Positions 26,266 to 34,907 of a stretch of 53,512 nucleotides of DNA are shown here, one piece after another (the first letter of the stretch is position 1; each line of letters opens with the position of its first letter). Made by a program: the position numbers and the translations under genes. Source of the stretch: Pseudomonas sp. UBA4194 (GTDB lineage Bacteria; Pseudomonadota; Gammaproteobacteria; Pseudomonadales; Pseudomonadaceae); NCBI RefSeq assembly GCF_002379585.1, contig NZ_DFUE01000021.1, positions 1 to 53,512 on the forward strand, in the 5' to 3' direction. The notes under the pieces are model-generated. The model searched no databases and was not told where the DNA came from. It saw only the letters and a list, made by a program, of their open reading frames with translations.

Positions 26266-27360
26266 TCAGTCATCGGAAACCGTAATGCTCGGCATCGCCG
26301 GTGCCGCTGCCTCCTGCAGCACGATCCGCGCACCCACCCGTCGCGCCAGTTCCTGATACACCATGGCAATCTGGCTCTCCGGCTCCGCGGCTGCCGTCGG
26401 CTTGCCACCATCGGCCTGTTCTCGAATCAGCATCGACAATGGCAACGATGCCAGCAACTCCACCCCATACTGCGACGCCAGCTTCTCACCGCCGCCTTCA
26501 CCGAACAGATGTTCGGCATGGCCACAGTTCGAACAGATGTGCACGGCCATGTTCTCCACCACCCCCAGCACGGGGATATTGACCTTGCGGAACATTTCCA
26601 CGCCTTTCCTGGCATCCAGCAAGGCCAGGTCCTGGGGGGTGGTGACGATGACCGATCCGGCCACGGGTACTTTCTGCGCAAGGGTGAGCTGGATGTCGCC
26701 CGTACCAGGGGGCATGTCGATGACCAGATAGTCCAGATCATCCCAGGCGGTTTGGGTGATCAGTTGCAGCAGCGCCCCGGAAACCATTGGCCCGCGCCAG
26801 ACCATGGGCGTGTTGTCGTCGGTCAGGAATGCCATGGACATGACTTGCACCCCATGGGCCTGAATCGGCACGAACCACTTCTGGTCCTTGACCTTTGGCC
26901 GGGTGCCTTCGGCAATACCGAACATCACCCCCTGGCTGGGCCCATAGATGTCAGCATCGAGAATTCCCACCCGTGCGCCTTCCCGGGCCAGCGCCAGGGC
27001 GAGGTTGGCAGCCGTGGTGGACTTGCCCACTCCGCCTTTGCCGGACGCCACCGCAACGATGTTCTTGACGTTGGCCATACCCGGAATCTGGCCCTGGGCC
27101 TTGTGCGGCTCGATCACGCAGTCGATCTGGACCTTGGCCGAGGTTACGCCTTCGATGCCCTCGATGGCGGTTTGCAACACCTGCGCCCAGCCGTTCTTGA
27201 ACAGGCCGGCCGCGTAACCCAGGCGCAAGTGCACAGTCACCGCCGCGCCCTGGATATCGATGGCCTGCACGCAGCCGGCGCTGACCGGGTCCTGGTCCAG
27301 GTAAGGGTCGGTGTATTGGCGAAGCACGGCTTCCACTGCTGCGCGATTGACGGCGCTCAT
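26266..27360 (-). CDS. apbC: Iron-sulfur cluster carrier protein ApbC (Mrp)
   Basis: This 364-residue protein has an N-terminal MIP18-type domain (about residues 5-80) and a ParA-like ATPase with the deviant Walker A GKGGVGKS at 107-114. A CxxC pair at Cys276 and Cys279 (CSNC) bridges the dimer and holds a 4Fe-4S cluster. The family carries Fe-S clusters to target proteins. In other Pseudomonas apbC lies between dcd and a divergent metG. Here rapA takes the place of metG. Confidence 0.94.
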   Translation of the reverse strand: MSAVNRAAVEAVLRQYTDPYLDQDPVSAGCVQAIDIQGAAVTVHLRLGYAAGLFKNGWAQVLQTAIEGIEGVTSAKVQIDCVIEPHKAQGQIPGMANVKNIVAVASGKGGVGKSTTAANLALALAREGARVGILDADIYGPSQGVMFGIAEGTRPKVKDQKWFVPIQAHGVQVMSMAFLTDDNTPMVWRGPMVSGALLQLITQTAWDDLDYLVIDMPPGTGDIQLTLAQKVPVAGSVIVTTPQDLALLDARKGVEMFRKVNIPVLGVVENMAVHICSNCGHAEHLFGEGGGEKLASQYGVELLASLPLSMLIREQADGGKPTAAAEPESQIAMVYQELARRVGARIVLQEAAAPAMPSITVSDD

Positions 27361-27525
27361 GGCTACTCCCGATCAGAGACGTTGAAAATCAGTCGGGTAT
27401 CGTAACGCGTCTGGTGCCCGGTCGGCAGATCGGATTTGCGCCCCTACAATAATGCTCATACCTTTGGCCCTATCCCCCCCAATCCGTTAGAATCACCGCC
27501 TTTTCAAAAGCGGGAGTCAGGCAGC

Positions 27526-30372
27526 ATGGCGCAGCAGTATCAACCGGGGCAACGCTGGATCAGCGACAGCGAAGCAGAGCTCGGCCTGGGCACCGTCCTG
27601 GCCCAGGACGGTCGCTTGTTGACCGTGCTCTACCCGGCCACTGGCGACACTCGCCAGTACGCCCTGCGCAACGCGCCCCTCACGCGGGTGCGTTTCTCTC
27701 CCGGCGACATGATCACCCACTTCGAAGGCTGGAAGCTGACCGTGCGCGAAGTCGAGGACGTCGATGGCCTGCTGGTCTACCACGGCCTCGACGCGCAGAA
27801 CAATGCCTGCACCCTGCCGGAAACCCAGCTGTCGAACTTCATCCAGTTCCGCCTGGCCAGCGACCGTCTGTTCGCCGGCCAAATCGACCCGCTGCCGTGG
27901 TTCTCGCTGCGCTACAACACCCTGGAGCACACCAGCAAACAGTTGCAGTCCTCGCTGTGGGGCCTGGGCGGTGTGCGCGCGCAACCTATCGCTCACCAGT
28001 TGCATATCGCTCGCGAAGTGGCCGACCGGATTGCGCCGCGGGTGCTGCTGGCCGACGAAGTGGGCCTGGGCAAGACCATTGAAGCGGGCCTGGTGATCCA
28101 CCGCCAGCTGCTGTCCGGACGTGCCAGCCGCGTACTGATCCTGGTGCCGGAGAACCTGCAGCACCAGTGGCTGGTGGAAATGCGTCGCCGCTTCAACTTG
28201 CAGGTCGCGCTGTTCGATGCCGAACGTTTTATCGAGAGCGACGCCAGCAATCCCTTCGAAGACGCGCAACTGGCGCTGGTCTCGCTGGAATGGGTGACTG
28301 AAGACGAAAAAGCCCAGGACGCCCTGTTCGCCGCCGGCTGGGACATGCTGGTGGTCGACGAGGCCCACCATCTGGTCTGGCATGAAGAAAAAGCCAGCCC
28401 GCAATATTCGTTGGTCGAACAGTTGGCTGAAGTCATTCCCGGCGTTTTGCTGCTGACCGCGACCCCGGAGCAATTGGGCCAGGACAGCCACTTCGCGCGC
28501 CTGCGCCTGCTCGACCCTAACCGCTTCCACGACCTGGCCGCTTTCCGCGCCGAGAGCGAGAACTACCGCCCGGTGGCCGAAGCCGTGCAGGAGCTGCTGG
28601 ACAAAGGCCGACTCTCGCCTGGCGCGCAGGCTACCATCCATGGCCTTCTGGGCAGCGAGGGCGACAGCCTGGTGGCGGCGATCAACGCCGGCGACAACGA
28701 CGCCGGCCCGCGCCTGATCCGCGAGCTGCTCGATCGCCATGGCACTGGCCGGGTGTTGTTCCGCAACACCCGTGCCGCCGTGCAGGGTTTCCCGGAACGC
28801 AAGCTGCACCCCTACCCACTGCCTTGCCCGGACGAGTACCTGGAATTGCCCCTGGGCGAACACGCCGAGCTGTACCCGGAAGTGAGCTTCCAGGCCCAGG
28901 CCGAAGACGGTGCCGAGGAACGCTGGTGGCGCTTCGACCCACGGGTCGAATGGCTGATCGACACCCTCAAGATGCTCAAGCGTACCAAGGTCCTGGTGAT
29001 CTGCGCCCACGCCGAAACCGCAATGGACCTGGAAGACGCCCTGCGCGTACGCTCGGGCATCCCGGCCACGGTGTTCCATGAAGGCATGAGCATTCTGGAG
29101 CGCGACCGTGCGGCCGCCTATTTCGCCGACGAAGAGTTCGGCGCGCAGGTGCTGATCTGTTCGGAGATCGGCAGTGAGGGCCGCAACTTCCAGTTCGCCC
29201 ACCACCTGGTGCTCTTCGACCTGCCCGCTCACCCGGACCTGCTCGAGCAACGCATCGGCCGCCTGGACCGCATCGGTCAGAAGCACATTATTGAACTGCA
29301 CGTGCCGTACCTGGAGAACAGCCCGCAGGAGCGCCTGTTCCAGTGGTACCACGGTGCGCTCAATGCGTTCCTCAACACCTGCCCCACCGGCAACGCCCTG
29401 CAGCACCAGTTCGGCCCACGCCTGTTGCCGATGCTGGAAAACGCCGATGACGGCGAGTGGCAAGCCCTGGTGACCGAAGCCCGCGCCCAACGCGAGCAAC
29501 TGGAAAGCGAACTGCATACCGGTCGTGACCGCCTGCTGGAACTCAATTCCGGGGGCGACGGTGAAGGTCAGGCGCTGGTAGCCGCGATCGAGGAGCAGGA
29601 CGATCAATTCGCCTTGCCGATCTATATGGAAACCTTGTTCGATGCGTTCGGTATCGACAGCGAAGACCATTCGGAAAACGCTTTGATTCTGCGCCCAAGC
29701 GAGAAGATGCTGGACGCCAGCTTCCCGCTGGGCGACGACGAAGGTGTCACCATCACCTACGACCGCCACCAGGCGCTGTCACGCGAAGACATGCAGTTCA
29801 TCACCTGGGAACACCCCATGGTGCAGGGCGGCATGGACCTGGTACTGGCCGGCTCCATGGGCAACACGGCCGTGGCGCTGATCAAGAACAAGGCACTGAA
29901 GCCCGGCACCGTGCTGCTCGAACTGCTTTACGTGAGTGAAGTGGTCGCGCCGCGGTCGCTGCAACTGGGCCGGTACCTGCCGCCTGCCGCGCTGCGCTGC
30001 CTGCTGGACACCAACGGCAACGACCTGGCTTCACGGGTGTCGTTCGACACCCTCAACGAGCAGTTGGAAAGCGTGCCCAAGGCCAGCGCCAACAAGTTCA
30101 TCCAGGCCCAGCGTGACGTACTGGCGCCGCGGATCAACGCCGGGGAAGCCAAGATTGCCCCTCGCCATGCCGAGCGCGTCGCCGAAGCCCAACGTCGCTT
30201 GGCAGCCGAAACCGAGGAAGAGCTGGCCCGCCTGACGGCACTGCAGGCGGTCAACCCGACCGTGCGCGACAGCGAGCTGGTGGCGTTGCGCAAACAGCAG
30301 GAAGAAGGCCTGGCGATGCTGGAAAAAGCCGCGCTGCGCCTGGAAGCGATCCGAGTGCTGGTCGCCGGCTGA
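27526..30372 (+). CDS. rapA: RNA polymerase-associated Swi2/Snf2 ATPase RapA
   Basis: This 948-residue protein recycles stalled or post-termination RNA polymerase using ATP. Two N-terminal Tudor-like domains (about 1-110) precede the ATPase with Walker A DEVGLGKT (177-184) and DEAH at 278-281. The C-terminal helicase lobe has GSEGRNFQF and RIGRLDRIGQ. ATG 27526 is the family start (MAQQYQPGQRW), with GGGAG upstream. The in-frame extension to 27436 covers the likely promoter (TAGAAT at 27488). It is divergent from apbC and followed by three REP copies. Confidence 0.96.
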   Translation: MAQQYQPGQRWISDSEAELGLGTVLAQDGRLLTVLYPATGDTRQYALRNAPLTRVRFSPGDMITHFEGWKLTVREVEDVDGLLVYHGLDAQNNACTLPETQLSNFIQFRLASDRLFAGQIDPLPWFSLRYNTLEHTSKQLQSSLWGLGGVRAQPIAHQLHIAREVADRIAPRVLLADEVGLGKTIEAGLVIHRQLLSGRASRVLILVPENLQHQWLVEMRRRFNLQVALFDAERFIESDASNPFEDAQLALVSLEWVTEDEKAQDALFAAGWDMLVVDEAHHLVWHEEKASPQYSLVEQLAEVIPGVLLLTATPEQLGQDSHFARLRLLDPNRFHDLAAFRAESENYRPVAEAVQELLDKGRLSPGAQATIHGLLGSEGDSLVAAINAGDNDAGPRLIRELLDRHGTGRVLFRNTRAAVQGFPERKLHPYPLPCPDEYLELPLGEHAELYPEVSFQAQAEDGAEERWWRFDPRVEWLIDTLKMLKRTKVLVICAHAETAMDLEDALRVRSGIPATVFHEGMSILERDRAAAYFADEEFGAQVLICSEIGSEGRNFQFAHHLVLFDLPAHPDLLEQRIGRLDRIGQKHIIELHVPYLENSPQERLFQWYHGALNAFLNTCPTGNALQHQFGPRLLPMLENADDGEWQALVTEARAQREQLESELHTGRDRLLELNSGGDGEGQALVAAIEEQDDQFALPIYMETLFDAFGIDSEDHSENALILRPSEKMLDASFPLGDDEGVTITYDRHQALSREDMQFITWEHPMVQGGMDLVLAGSMGNTAVALIKNKALKPGTVLLELLYVSEVVAPRSLQLGRYLPPAALRCLLDTNGNDLASRVSFDTLNEQLESVPKASANKFIQAQRDVLAPRINAGEAKIAPRHAERVAEAQRRLAAETEEELARLTALQAVNPTVRDSELVALRKQQEEGLAMLEKAALRLEAIRVLVAG

Positions 30373-30392
30373 TGCATTAGTAGTTCCGACGC

Positions 30393-30498
30393 CTTCGCGG
30401 CTAGCACGCCGCTCCTACAGAAGTCCCCCTGTAGGAGCGGCGTCCAGCCGCGAAGCCCCCCACCCCGCCCCTGTAGGAGCGGCGCGCTAGCCGCGAAG
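30393..30498. repeat. Cluster of three REP palindromes after rapA
   Basis: There is one inverted copy (30393-30420) and two direct copies (30429-30455 and 30471-30498) with core GTAGGAGCGGCG...CCGCGAAG. The first two can pair into a long hairpin that may terminate or stabilise the rapA transcript. The third copy is nearly the complement of the first in its variable loop (CTAGC). Confidence 0.85.
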
Positions 30499-30543
30499 AC
30501 GCCCGCAAAACCACCCTTATTCCCCCTGGCTATACCCTCAATC

Positions 30544-30621
30544 GCCAATCGATTGGCATCAATATGCCACCACTCACCTCCCGCCATCCTATAATCCCCG
30601 AAAACAAAGACTCTGTTTTCG
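30544..30621 (+). promoter_or_regulatory. Promoter and symmetric sites of the MHYT-GGDEF-EAL gene
   Basis: A perfect 14-bp palindrome GCCAATCGATTGGC lies at 30544-30557. A consensus -10 box TATAAT is at 30590-30595, with no good -35 box. An inverted repeat CGAAAACA/TGTTTTCG (30599-30606 and 30614-30621) would start the transcript and ends on the first G of the GAGG ribosome site. The 14-bp palindrome is centred about 50 bp before the predicted start point, where an activator could sit. These roles are inferred. Confidence 0.55.
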
Positions 30622-30630
30622 AGGCAAGCT

Positions 30631-32805
30631 ATGGACTGGCTAGGCATTCGTTTCCTCAGTGAGTTTCCCCCCGCAGGGCAAATGCTGCTGCACTGCACCC
30701 ACAACCCGTGGCTGGTGCTGCTGGCCTATCTGATCGCCTGTGCCGGAAGCTTTGCCACCCTGGACATGGCCGAACGCCTGGCCCAGTCGGAAACCGCCGG
30801 AGCACGGCGGCGCTGGCGCTGGCTGGGGGCTGCCTGCCTGGCTTGCGGCATCTGGGCGATGCACTTCATCAGCATGCTGGCGTTCCAGACGGCCATGGAC
30901 GTGCACTACGACCTGCCCATCACCATCGCGTCGCTACTGATTGCCCTGTTCGCCGGGCTGCTGGCCATGAATCTGCTCAGCCGCCCCACCGTGCGCCTCA
31001 AGCACTACGCCCTGACGGCCGCCGGCATGGGCCTGGCCATCTGCGCCATGCATTACATCGGCATGGCCGCCATGCGCTCCGACGCCCAGGCCTACTACGC
31101 CCCCTGGCCCTTCGCCGGCTCGATCGCACTGGCCATCGTCGTGAGCCTGATGGCCCTGGCCATGGCCCGACATTTTCGCCAGGGTTCGGGGTCGCTGGGT
31201 GTGGCCCTCAAATACGCCGCCAGCGCACTGATGGGAACGGGCATCGTCAGTGCCCACTTCAGCGGCATGGCGGCGTTGCACCTGACCGTACCCACCGGGC
31301 GGCTGATGGATCACTCAGGCACCGACAACGGGCTGCAACTGAGCCTGACCATCGCCACCATCACGCTGCTGATCATCGCCAGCAGCATCAGCTCGGCCCT
31401 GGCCGACAAGAAACTGTTGAGCAAGGAACTGGATCTGCGCCGGGTCAACGCCCTGCTCAGCCAGCTCGACCAGGCGCGCGTGCAGTTGCAGCAAGCGGCG
31501 CATTACGACGCGCTGACCAGCCTGGTCAACCGGCGCGGTTTCAACGAACTGTTCGCCCAGCGCCTGGCCGTGCAGCAGCGCGACCAGGGCATGCTGGCAG
31601 TGATGTTCCTGGACATCGACCACTTCAAGCGCATCAATGACAGCCTCGGCCACGACGTCGGCGATGCGTTGCTCAAGGCCATCGCGCAGATCATTAAAGG
31701 CGCGACCCGCCGCGACGACGATGTCGTGGCGCGCTTCGGCGGCGATGAATTCTGCATTCTGATCGCCATGAACAAGCGTGACGACGCCAAGTTCCTGGCC
31801 CAGCGCATCATGACGCGCATGAAGCAACCCATCGAACTGGCCGGACGGCGCCTCGTCATGACCACCAGCATTGGCGTCAGCGTCTTTCCCGACAATGGCG
31901 ATACCTGCGAGGAGCTGCTGAAGAATGCCGACCTGGCGCTCTACCAGTCCAAGGGCAGTGGCCGCAACAGCCTGCATTTCTTCAGTGGCGATCTTCGGGC
32001 CAAGGCCACCCTCGCCTTGCAGCTTGAAGAGGAATTGCGCAACGCCCTGCATCACGAGGGCGGCCTGGAGCTGCACTATCAGCCAATCCTCGATCTGCGC
32101 AGCGGCCGGGTCGGCAAGCTGGAAGCCCTGATACGCTGGCGGCATCCGCAACATGGCCTGCTGGCCCCGGACCGATTTCTGGAAGTGGCTCGCACCAATG
32201 GCTTGATCATGGAGCTCGATGCATGGGTCATGCGTCGCGCCTGCCGCGATCTGGCAAGCTTCGGCCGCCAAGGCGATGCATCGTTGCGGGTGGCGATCAA
32301 CTGCTCGCCGCAGACCCTGGCTCGTCCCTCCTGGCCGGGCGAAGTGGCCCAGGCGCTGGCTGAAACCGGGCTGGCAGCCCACAGGCTGGAGCTGGAGATC
32401 ACCGAGCATGCGTTGATGACCAACATCCAACAAACCGTCGCACGACTGGACGAGATCAAGGCCCAGGGCGTGACGATTTCAATCGACGACTTCGGTACGG
32501 GGCATTCGTCGCTGGCCTACCTGCGCAACCTGCCGCTGGACACCGTGAAGATCGACCGCTCGTTCATCACCCACGTGCCTGAAGCCTTGAAGGATCGCGA
32601 GTTGGTGCAGGCCATCATCGCCATGGCTCACACCCTGCGCTTGCAGGTGGTAACGGAAGGCGTCGAGACGGCAGAGCAGATGACGTTCCTGGAAGGGTCG
32701 CAGTGCGATCACGTGCAGGGTTATCTGTTGAGCCGGCCGGTGCCGTTGGTGGAGATCCCGGCAGTATTGAATCGGTTGGAACGCCGGCACCTGATGTTGG
32801 TATGA
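30631..32805 (+). CDS. MHYT-GGDEF-EAL c-di-GMP turnover membrane protein
   Basis: This 724-residue protein has an N-terminal MHYT sensor with seven membrane segments. Its three MHYT-type motifs are WAMHFISM (75-82), CAMHYIGM (138-145) and SAHFSGM (207-213), thought to bind copper and sense a diatomic gas. The diguanylate cyclase domain keeps GGDEF (370-374) and the inhibitory site RDDD (361-364). The EAL phosphodiesterase keeps EAL (498-500), DDFGTG (619-624) and EGVE (676-679). Both activities look intact. Its position next to rapA recalls NbdA of P. aeruginosa, but NbdA has a degenerate AGDEF. MucR is the other close family member. Confidence 0.94.
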   Translation: MDWLGIRFLSEFPPAGQMLLHCTHNPWLVLLAYLIACAGSFATLDMAERLAQSETAGARRRWRWLGAACLACGIWAMHFISMLAFQTAMDVHYDLPITIASLLIALFAGLLAMNLLSRPTVRLKHYALTAAGMGLAICAMHYIGMAAMRSDAQAYYAPWPFAGSIALAIVVSLMALAMARHFRQGSGSLGVALKYAASALMGTGIVSAHFSGMAALHLTVPTGRLMDHSGTDNGLQLSLTIATITLLIIASSISSALADKKLLSKELDLRRVNALLSQLDQARVQLQQAAHYDALTSLVNRRGFNELFAQRLAVQQRDQGMLAVMFLDIDHFKRINDSLGHDVGDALLKAIAQIIKGATRRDDDVVARFGGDEFCILIAMNKRDDAKFLAQRIMTRMKQPIELAGRRLVMTTSIGVSVFPDNGDTCEELLKNADLALYQSKGSGRNSLHFFSGDLRAKATLALQLEEELRNALHHEGGLELHYQPILDLRSGRVGKLEALIRWRHPQHGLLAPDRFLEVARTNGLIMELDAWVMRRACRDLASFGRQGDASLRVAINCSPQTLARPSWPGEVAQALAETGLAAHRLELEITEHALMTNIQQTVARLDEIKAQGVTISIDDFGTGHSSLAYLRNLPLDTVKIDRSFITHVPEALKDRELVQAIIAMAHTLRLQVVTEGVETAEQMTFLEGSQCDHVQGYLLSRPVPLVEIPAVLNRLERRHLMLV

Positions 32806-32906
32806 GGCGGCAACGAAGGGTCCATGGAAACGCCTGGCCAGCCGATCAGCAGGGTGTCCCGCGCCACACATGAAAGCACCACCGCGCACGCACCAAAAAG
32901 AGTCGA

Positions 32907-33215
32907 CTACTGCGGCTGTGCTCTTTCCTGGATCACTACCCAAGGCGAGACCACCACTGCCCAGAGGGTCGGATTCCCCTCGACAAATGCCAAAGCCCTT
33001 GTTTCAGAGAGCTTTTCTACCTCGCCTGCCTGCAGCCAGGCGGCGAAAATGTCACGTCTGTCTTCGGCCAGTGCTTGCGCTACGGTGATCAGATCCAGCG
33101 CCGGGTCGACCCACAACAGGGCGCCGCGCGCAAAAAAGGGTTGCAGCTCCGGCCAGCCAATTATTGCGGTTTCGCCGAGCAGCTTGGCATAGAGGGTGCT
33201 AGGTTGTTCAGTCAT
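32907..33215 (-). CDS. DUF2288 family protein
   Basis: This is a 102-residue small soluble protein of the DUF2288 family, recognised by TLYAKLLGETA, the ELQPFFARGALLWVD segment and the amphipathic helices around AAWLQAGEVEKL. The start at ATG 33215 matches the family N-terminus. The in-frame extension to 33245 adds a hydrophobic stretch not seen in the family. It has no known function. It lies convergent to the MHYT gene and divergent from braC. Confidence 0.85.
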   Translation of the reverse strand: MTEQPSTLYAKLLGETAIIGWPELQPFFARGALLWVDPALDLITVAQALAEDRRDIFAAWLQAGEVEKLSETRALAFVEGNPTLWAVVVSPWVVIQERAQPQ

Positions 33216-33580
33216 GGGTTTCACCAGAAGGAAAATCGTCGCCATGATAGCGGCGACCTGCCGCTGGAAAAACCCGGTTGCAATATCAATGATCGACCCA
33301 GGGTCCAGGAAAACAGGGACGTAAGTGAACCAGTGCGTTCAAGCCCGCCGTTATTCTGTAACTTTATGTCGATTTAGCGACAACCTACTGATTTGCCTGC
33401 AATCGCCAGCTTTCCAACGAGCAAACTGGCGCTCTACACTGTACCGGTACAGTTGGCAGGGGCAGATCCGAACGTCGTCGGCCATTTCGTGTCGCGGGGT
33501 GATGCGCGCAAATGGCAAGATTCGGTCCGGCGCCTGAACGGCTAGGACTATAAGAAATACAACACAAACGTGGAGCACCA
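33216..33580 (+). promoter_or_regulatory. Control region of braC with a 16-bp palindrome
   Basis: These 365 bp contain no credible gene. A perfect palindrome ACTGTACCGGTACAGT lies at 33438-33453. A TATAAG box at 33549-33554 and TGGAG at 33571 precede the braC start. The palindrome is about 95 bp upstream of the putative -10 box. It resembles a dimeric repressor or activator site, but the regulator cannot be named from the sequence. Confidence 0.5.
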
Positions 33581-34696
33581 ATGAATAAGCAGATTTCCAA
33601 ACTGTTTGCAGCTCTGGTTCTGGCCGGCGTCGCCAGCCATTCGTTCGCCGCCGACACCATCAAGATCGGCATCGCCGGTCCGAAAACCGGGCCGGTGGCC
33701 GAGTACGGCACCATGCAGTTCAACGGCGCAAAAATGGCCATCGAACAGATCAACGCCAAAGGCGGCGTAGACGGCAAGAAGCTCGAAGCCGTGGAATACG
33801 ATGACGCCTGCGATCCCAAGCAAGCGGTCGCGGTTGCTAACAAAGTGGTCAACGATGGCGTCAAGTACGTGATCGGTCACCTGTGTTCCAGCTCCGCCCA
33901 GCCGGCCTCCGACGTCTACGAAGACGAAGGCATCATCATGGTCACCCCGGCTGCCACCAGCCCGGACATCACCAGCCGTGGCTACAAGCTGGTGTTCCGT
34001 ACCATCGGCCTGGACAGCGCCCAGGGCCCGGCTGCCGGCAACTACATTGCCGACGTGGTCAAACCCAAGATTGTTGCCGTGATCCACGACAAGCAACAGT
34101 ACGGTGAAGGCATTGCCAGCGCCGTGAAGAAAACCCTGGAAGGCAAGGGCGTGAAAGTGGCCGTGTTCGAAGGCATCAATGCCGGCGACAAGGACTTCTC
34201 CTCGCTGATCGCCAAGCTCAAGCAAGCCAACGTCGACTTCGTCTACTACGGCGGCTACCACCCGGAGCTGGGCCAGATCCTGCGCCAATCCAAGGAGAAG
34301 GGCCTGAACGCCAAGTTCATGGGTCCTGAAGGCGTGGGCAACGAGTCCATTTCGCAGATCGCCGGTGATGCCTCCGAGGGCCTGCTGGTGACCTTGCCGA
34401 AATCCTTCGACAAGGACTCTGCGAACCAAGCGCTGACAGAAGCCTTCCAGGCCAAGAAGCAGGACCCGAGCGGTCCGTTCGTGTACCCGTCGTACTCCGC
34501 AGTGGAGGTCGTGGCCCAAGCCATTGAGAAGGCCAAGAGCGAGGACACCGACAAGGTCGCCGAAGCCATCCACGCCGGTACCTTCAAGACCCCGATGGGC
34601 GAGCTGAGCTACGACGACAAGGGTGACCTGAAGAACTTCCAGTTCGTGGTCTACGAGTGGCACTTCGGCAAACCCAAGACCGAAGCTGCCAAGTAA
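33581..34696 (+). CDS. braC: Branched-chain amino acid ABC transporter periplasmic binding protein
   Basis: This 371-residue LivJ/BraC family protein binds leucine, isoleucine and valine (often also alanine or threonine) in the periplasm. The signal peptide ends at about residue 23 (HSFA before ADTIKIG). The mature protein has the two-lobed fold, a likely disulphide between the cysteines in DDACDPK and GHLCSSS, and the ligand-binding serine cluster SSSAQPAS. It is the first gene of the uptake cassette. A terminator and a 211-bp gap separate it from livH, which fits higher expression of the binding protein than of the membrane genes. Confidence 0.95.
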   Translation: MNKQISKLFAALVLAGVASHSFAADTIKIGIAGPKTGPVAEYGTMQFNGAKMAIEQINAKGGVDGKKLEAVEYDDACDPKQAVAVANKVVNDGVKYVIGHLCSSSAQPASDVYEDEGIIMVTPAATSPDITSRGYKLVFRTIGLDSAQGPAAGNYIADVVKPKIVAVIHDKQQYGEGIASAVKKTLEGKGVKVAVFEGINAGDKDFSSLIAKLKQANVDFVYYGGYHPELGQILRQSKEKGLNAKFMGPEGVGNESISQIAGDASEGLLVTLPKSFDKDSANQALTEAFQAKKQDPSGPFVYPSYSAVEVVAQAIEKAKSEDTDKVAEAIHAGTFKTPMGELSYDDKGDLKNFQFVVYEWHFGKPKTEAAK

Positions 34697-34718
34697 CACC
34701 TGACGCAAAACCCTCGAG

Positions 34719-34745
34719 ACCCACTGCGTTCGCAGTGGGTTTTGT
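34719..34745 (+). terminator. Terminator after braC
   Basis: A 9-bp stem ACCCACTGC/GCAGTGGGT (34719-34740) is followed by a T-rich tail. As livHMGF lie downstream without an obvious strong promoter, partial read-through is likely. Confidence 0.85.
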
Positions 34746-34907
34746 TTTACGAGTGACGGGCCTGCCTACCGCGATCCGGAGGCTGGCCCCCTGAAAATCT
34801 TGAAACCGCTACCCGCGGTTCACCCGCCCTGCCCTGAAAGACCGCGACAAGGAAAGCGCACAGGCATGGCTGGAGAAATGCAGAGCAGGTTTTTAGGAGC
34901 GCGGTAA

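Noticed and set aside
27517..29769. 750-residue minus-strand open frame opposite rapA
   Set aside because: It is antisense to a complete, clearly conserved RapA and has no recognisable motif.
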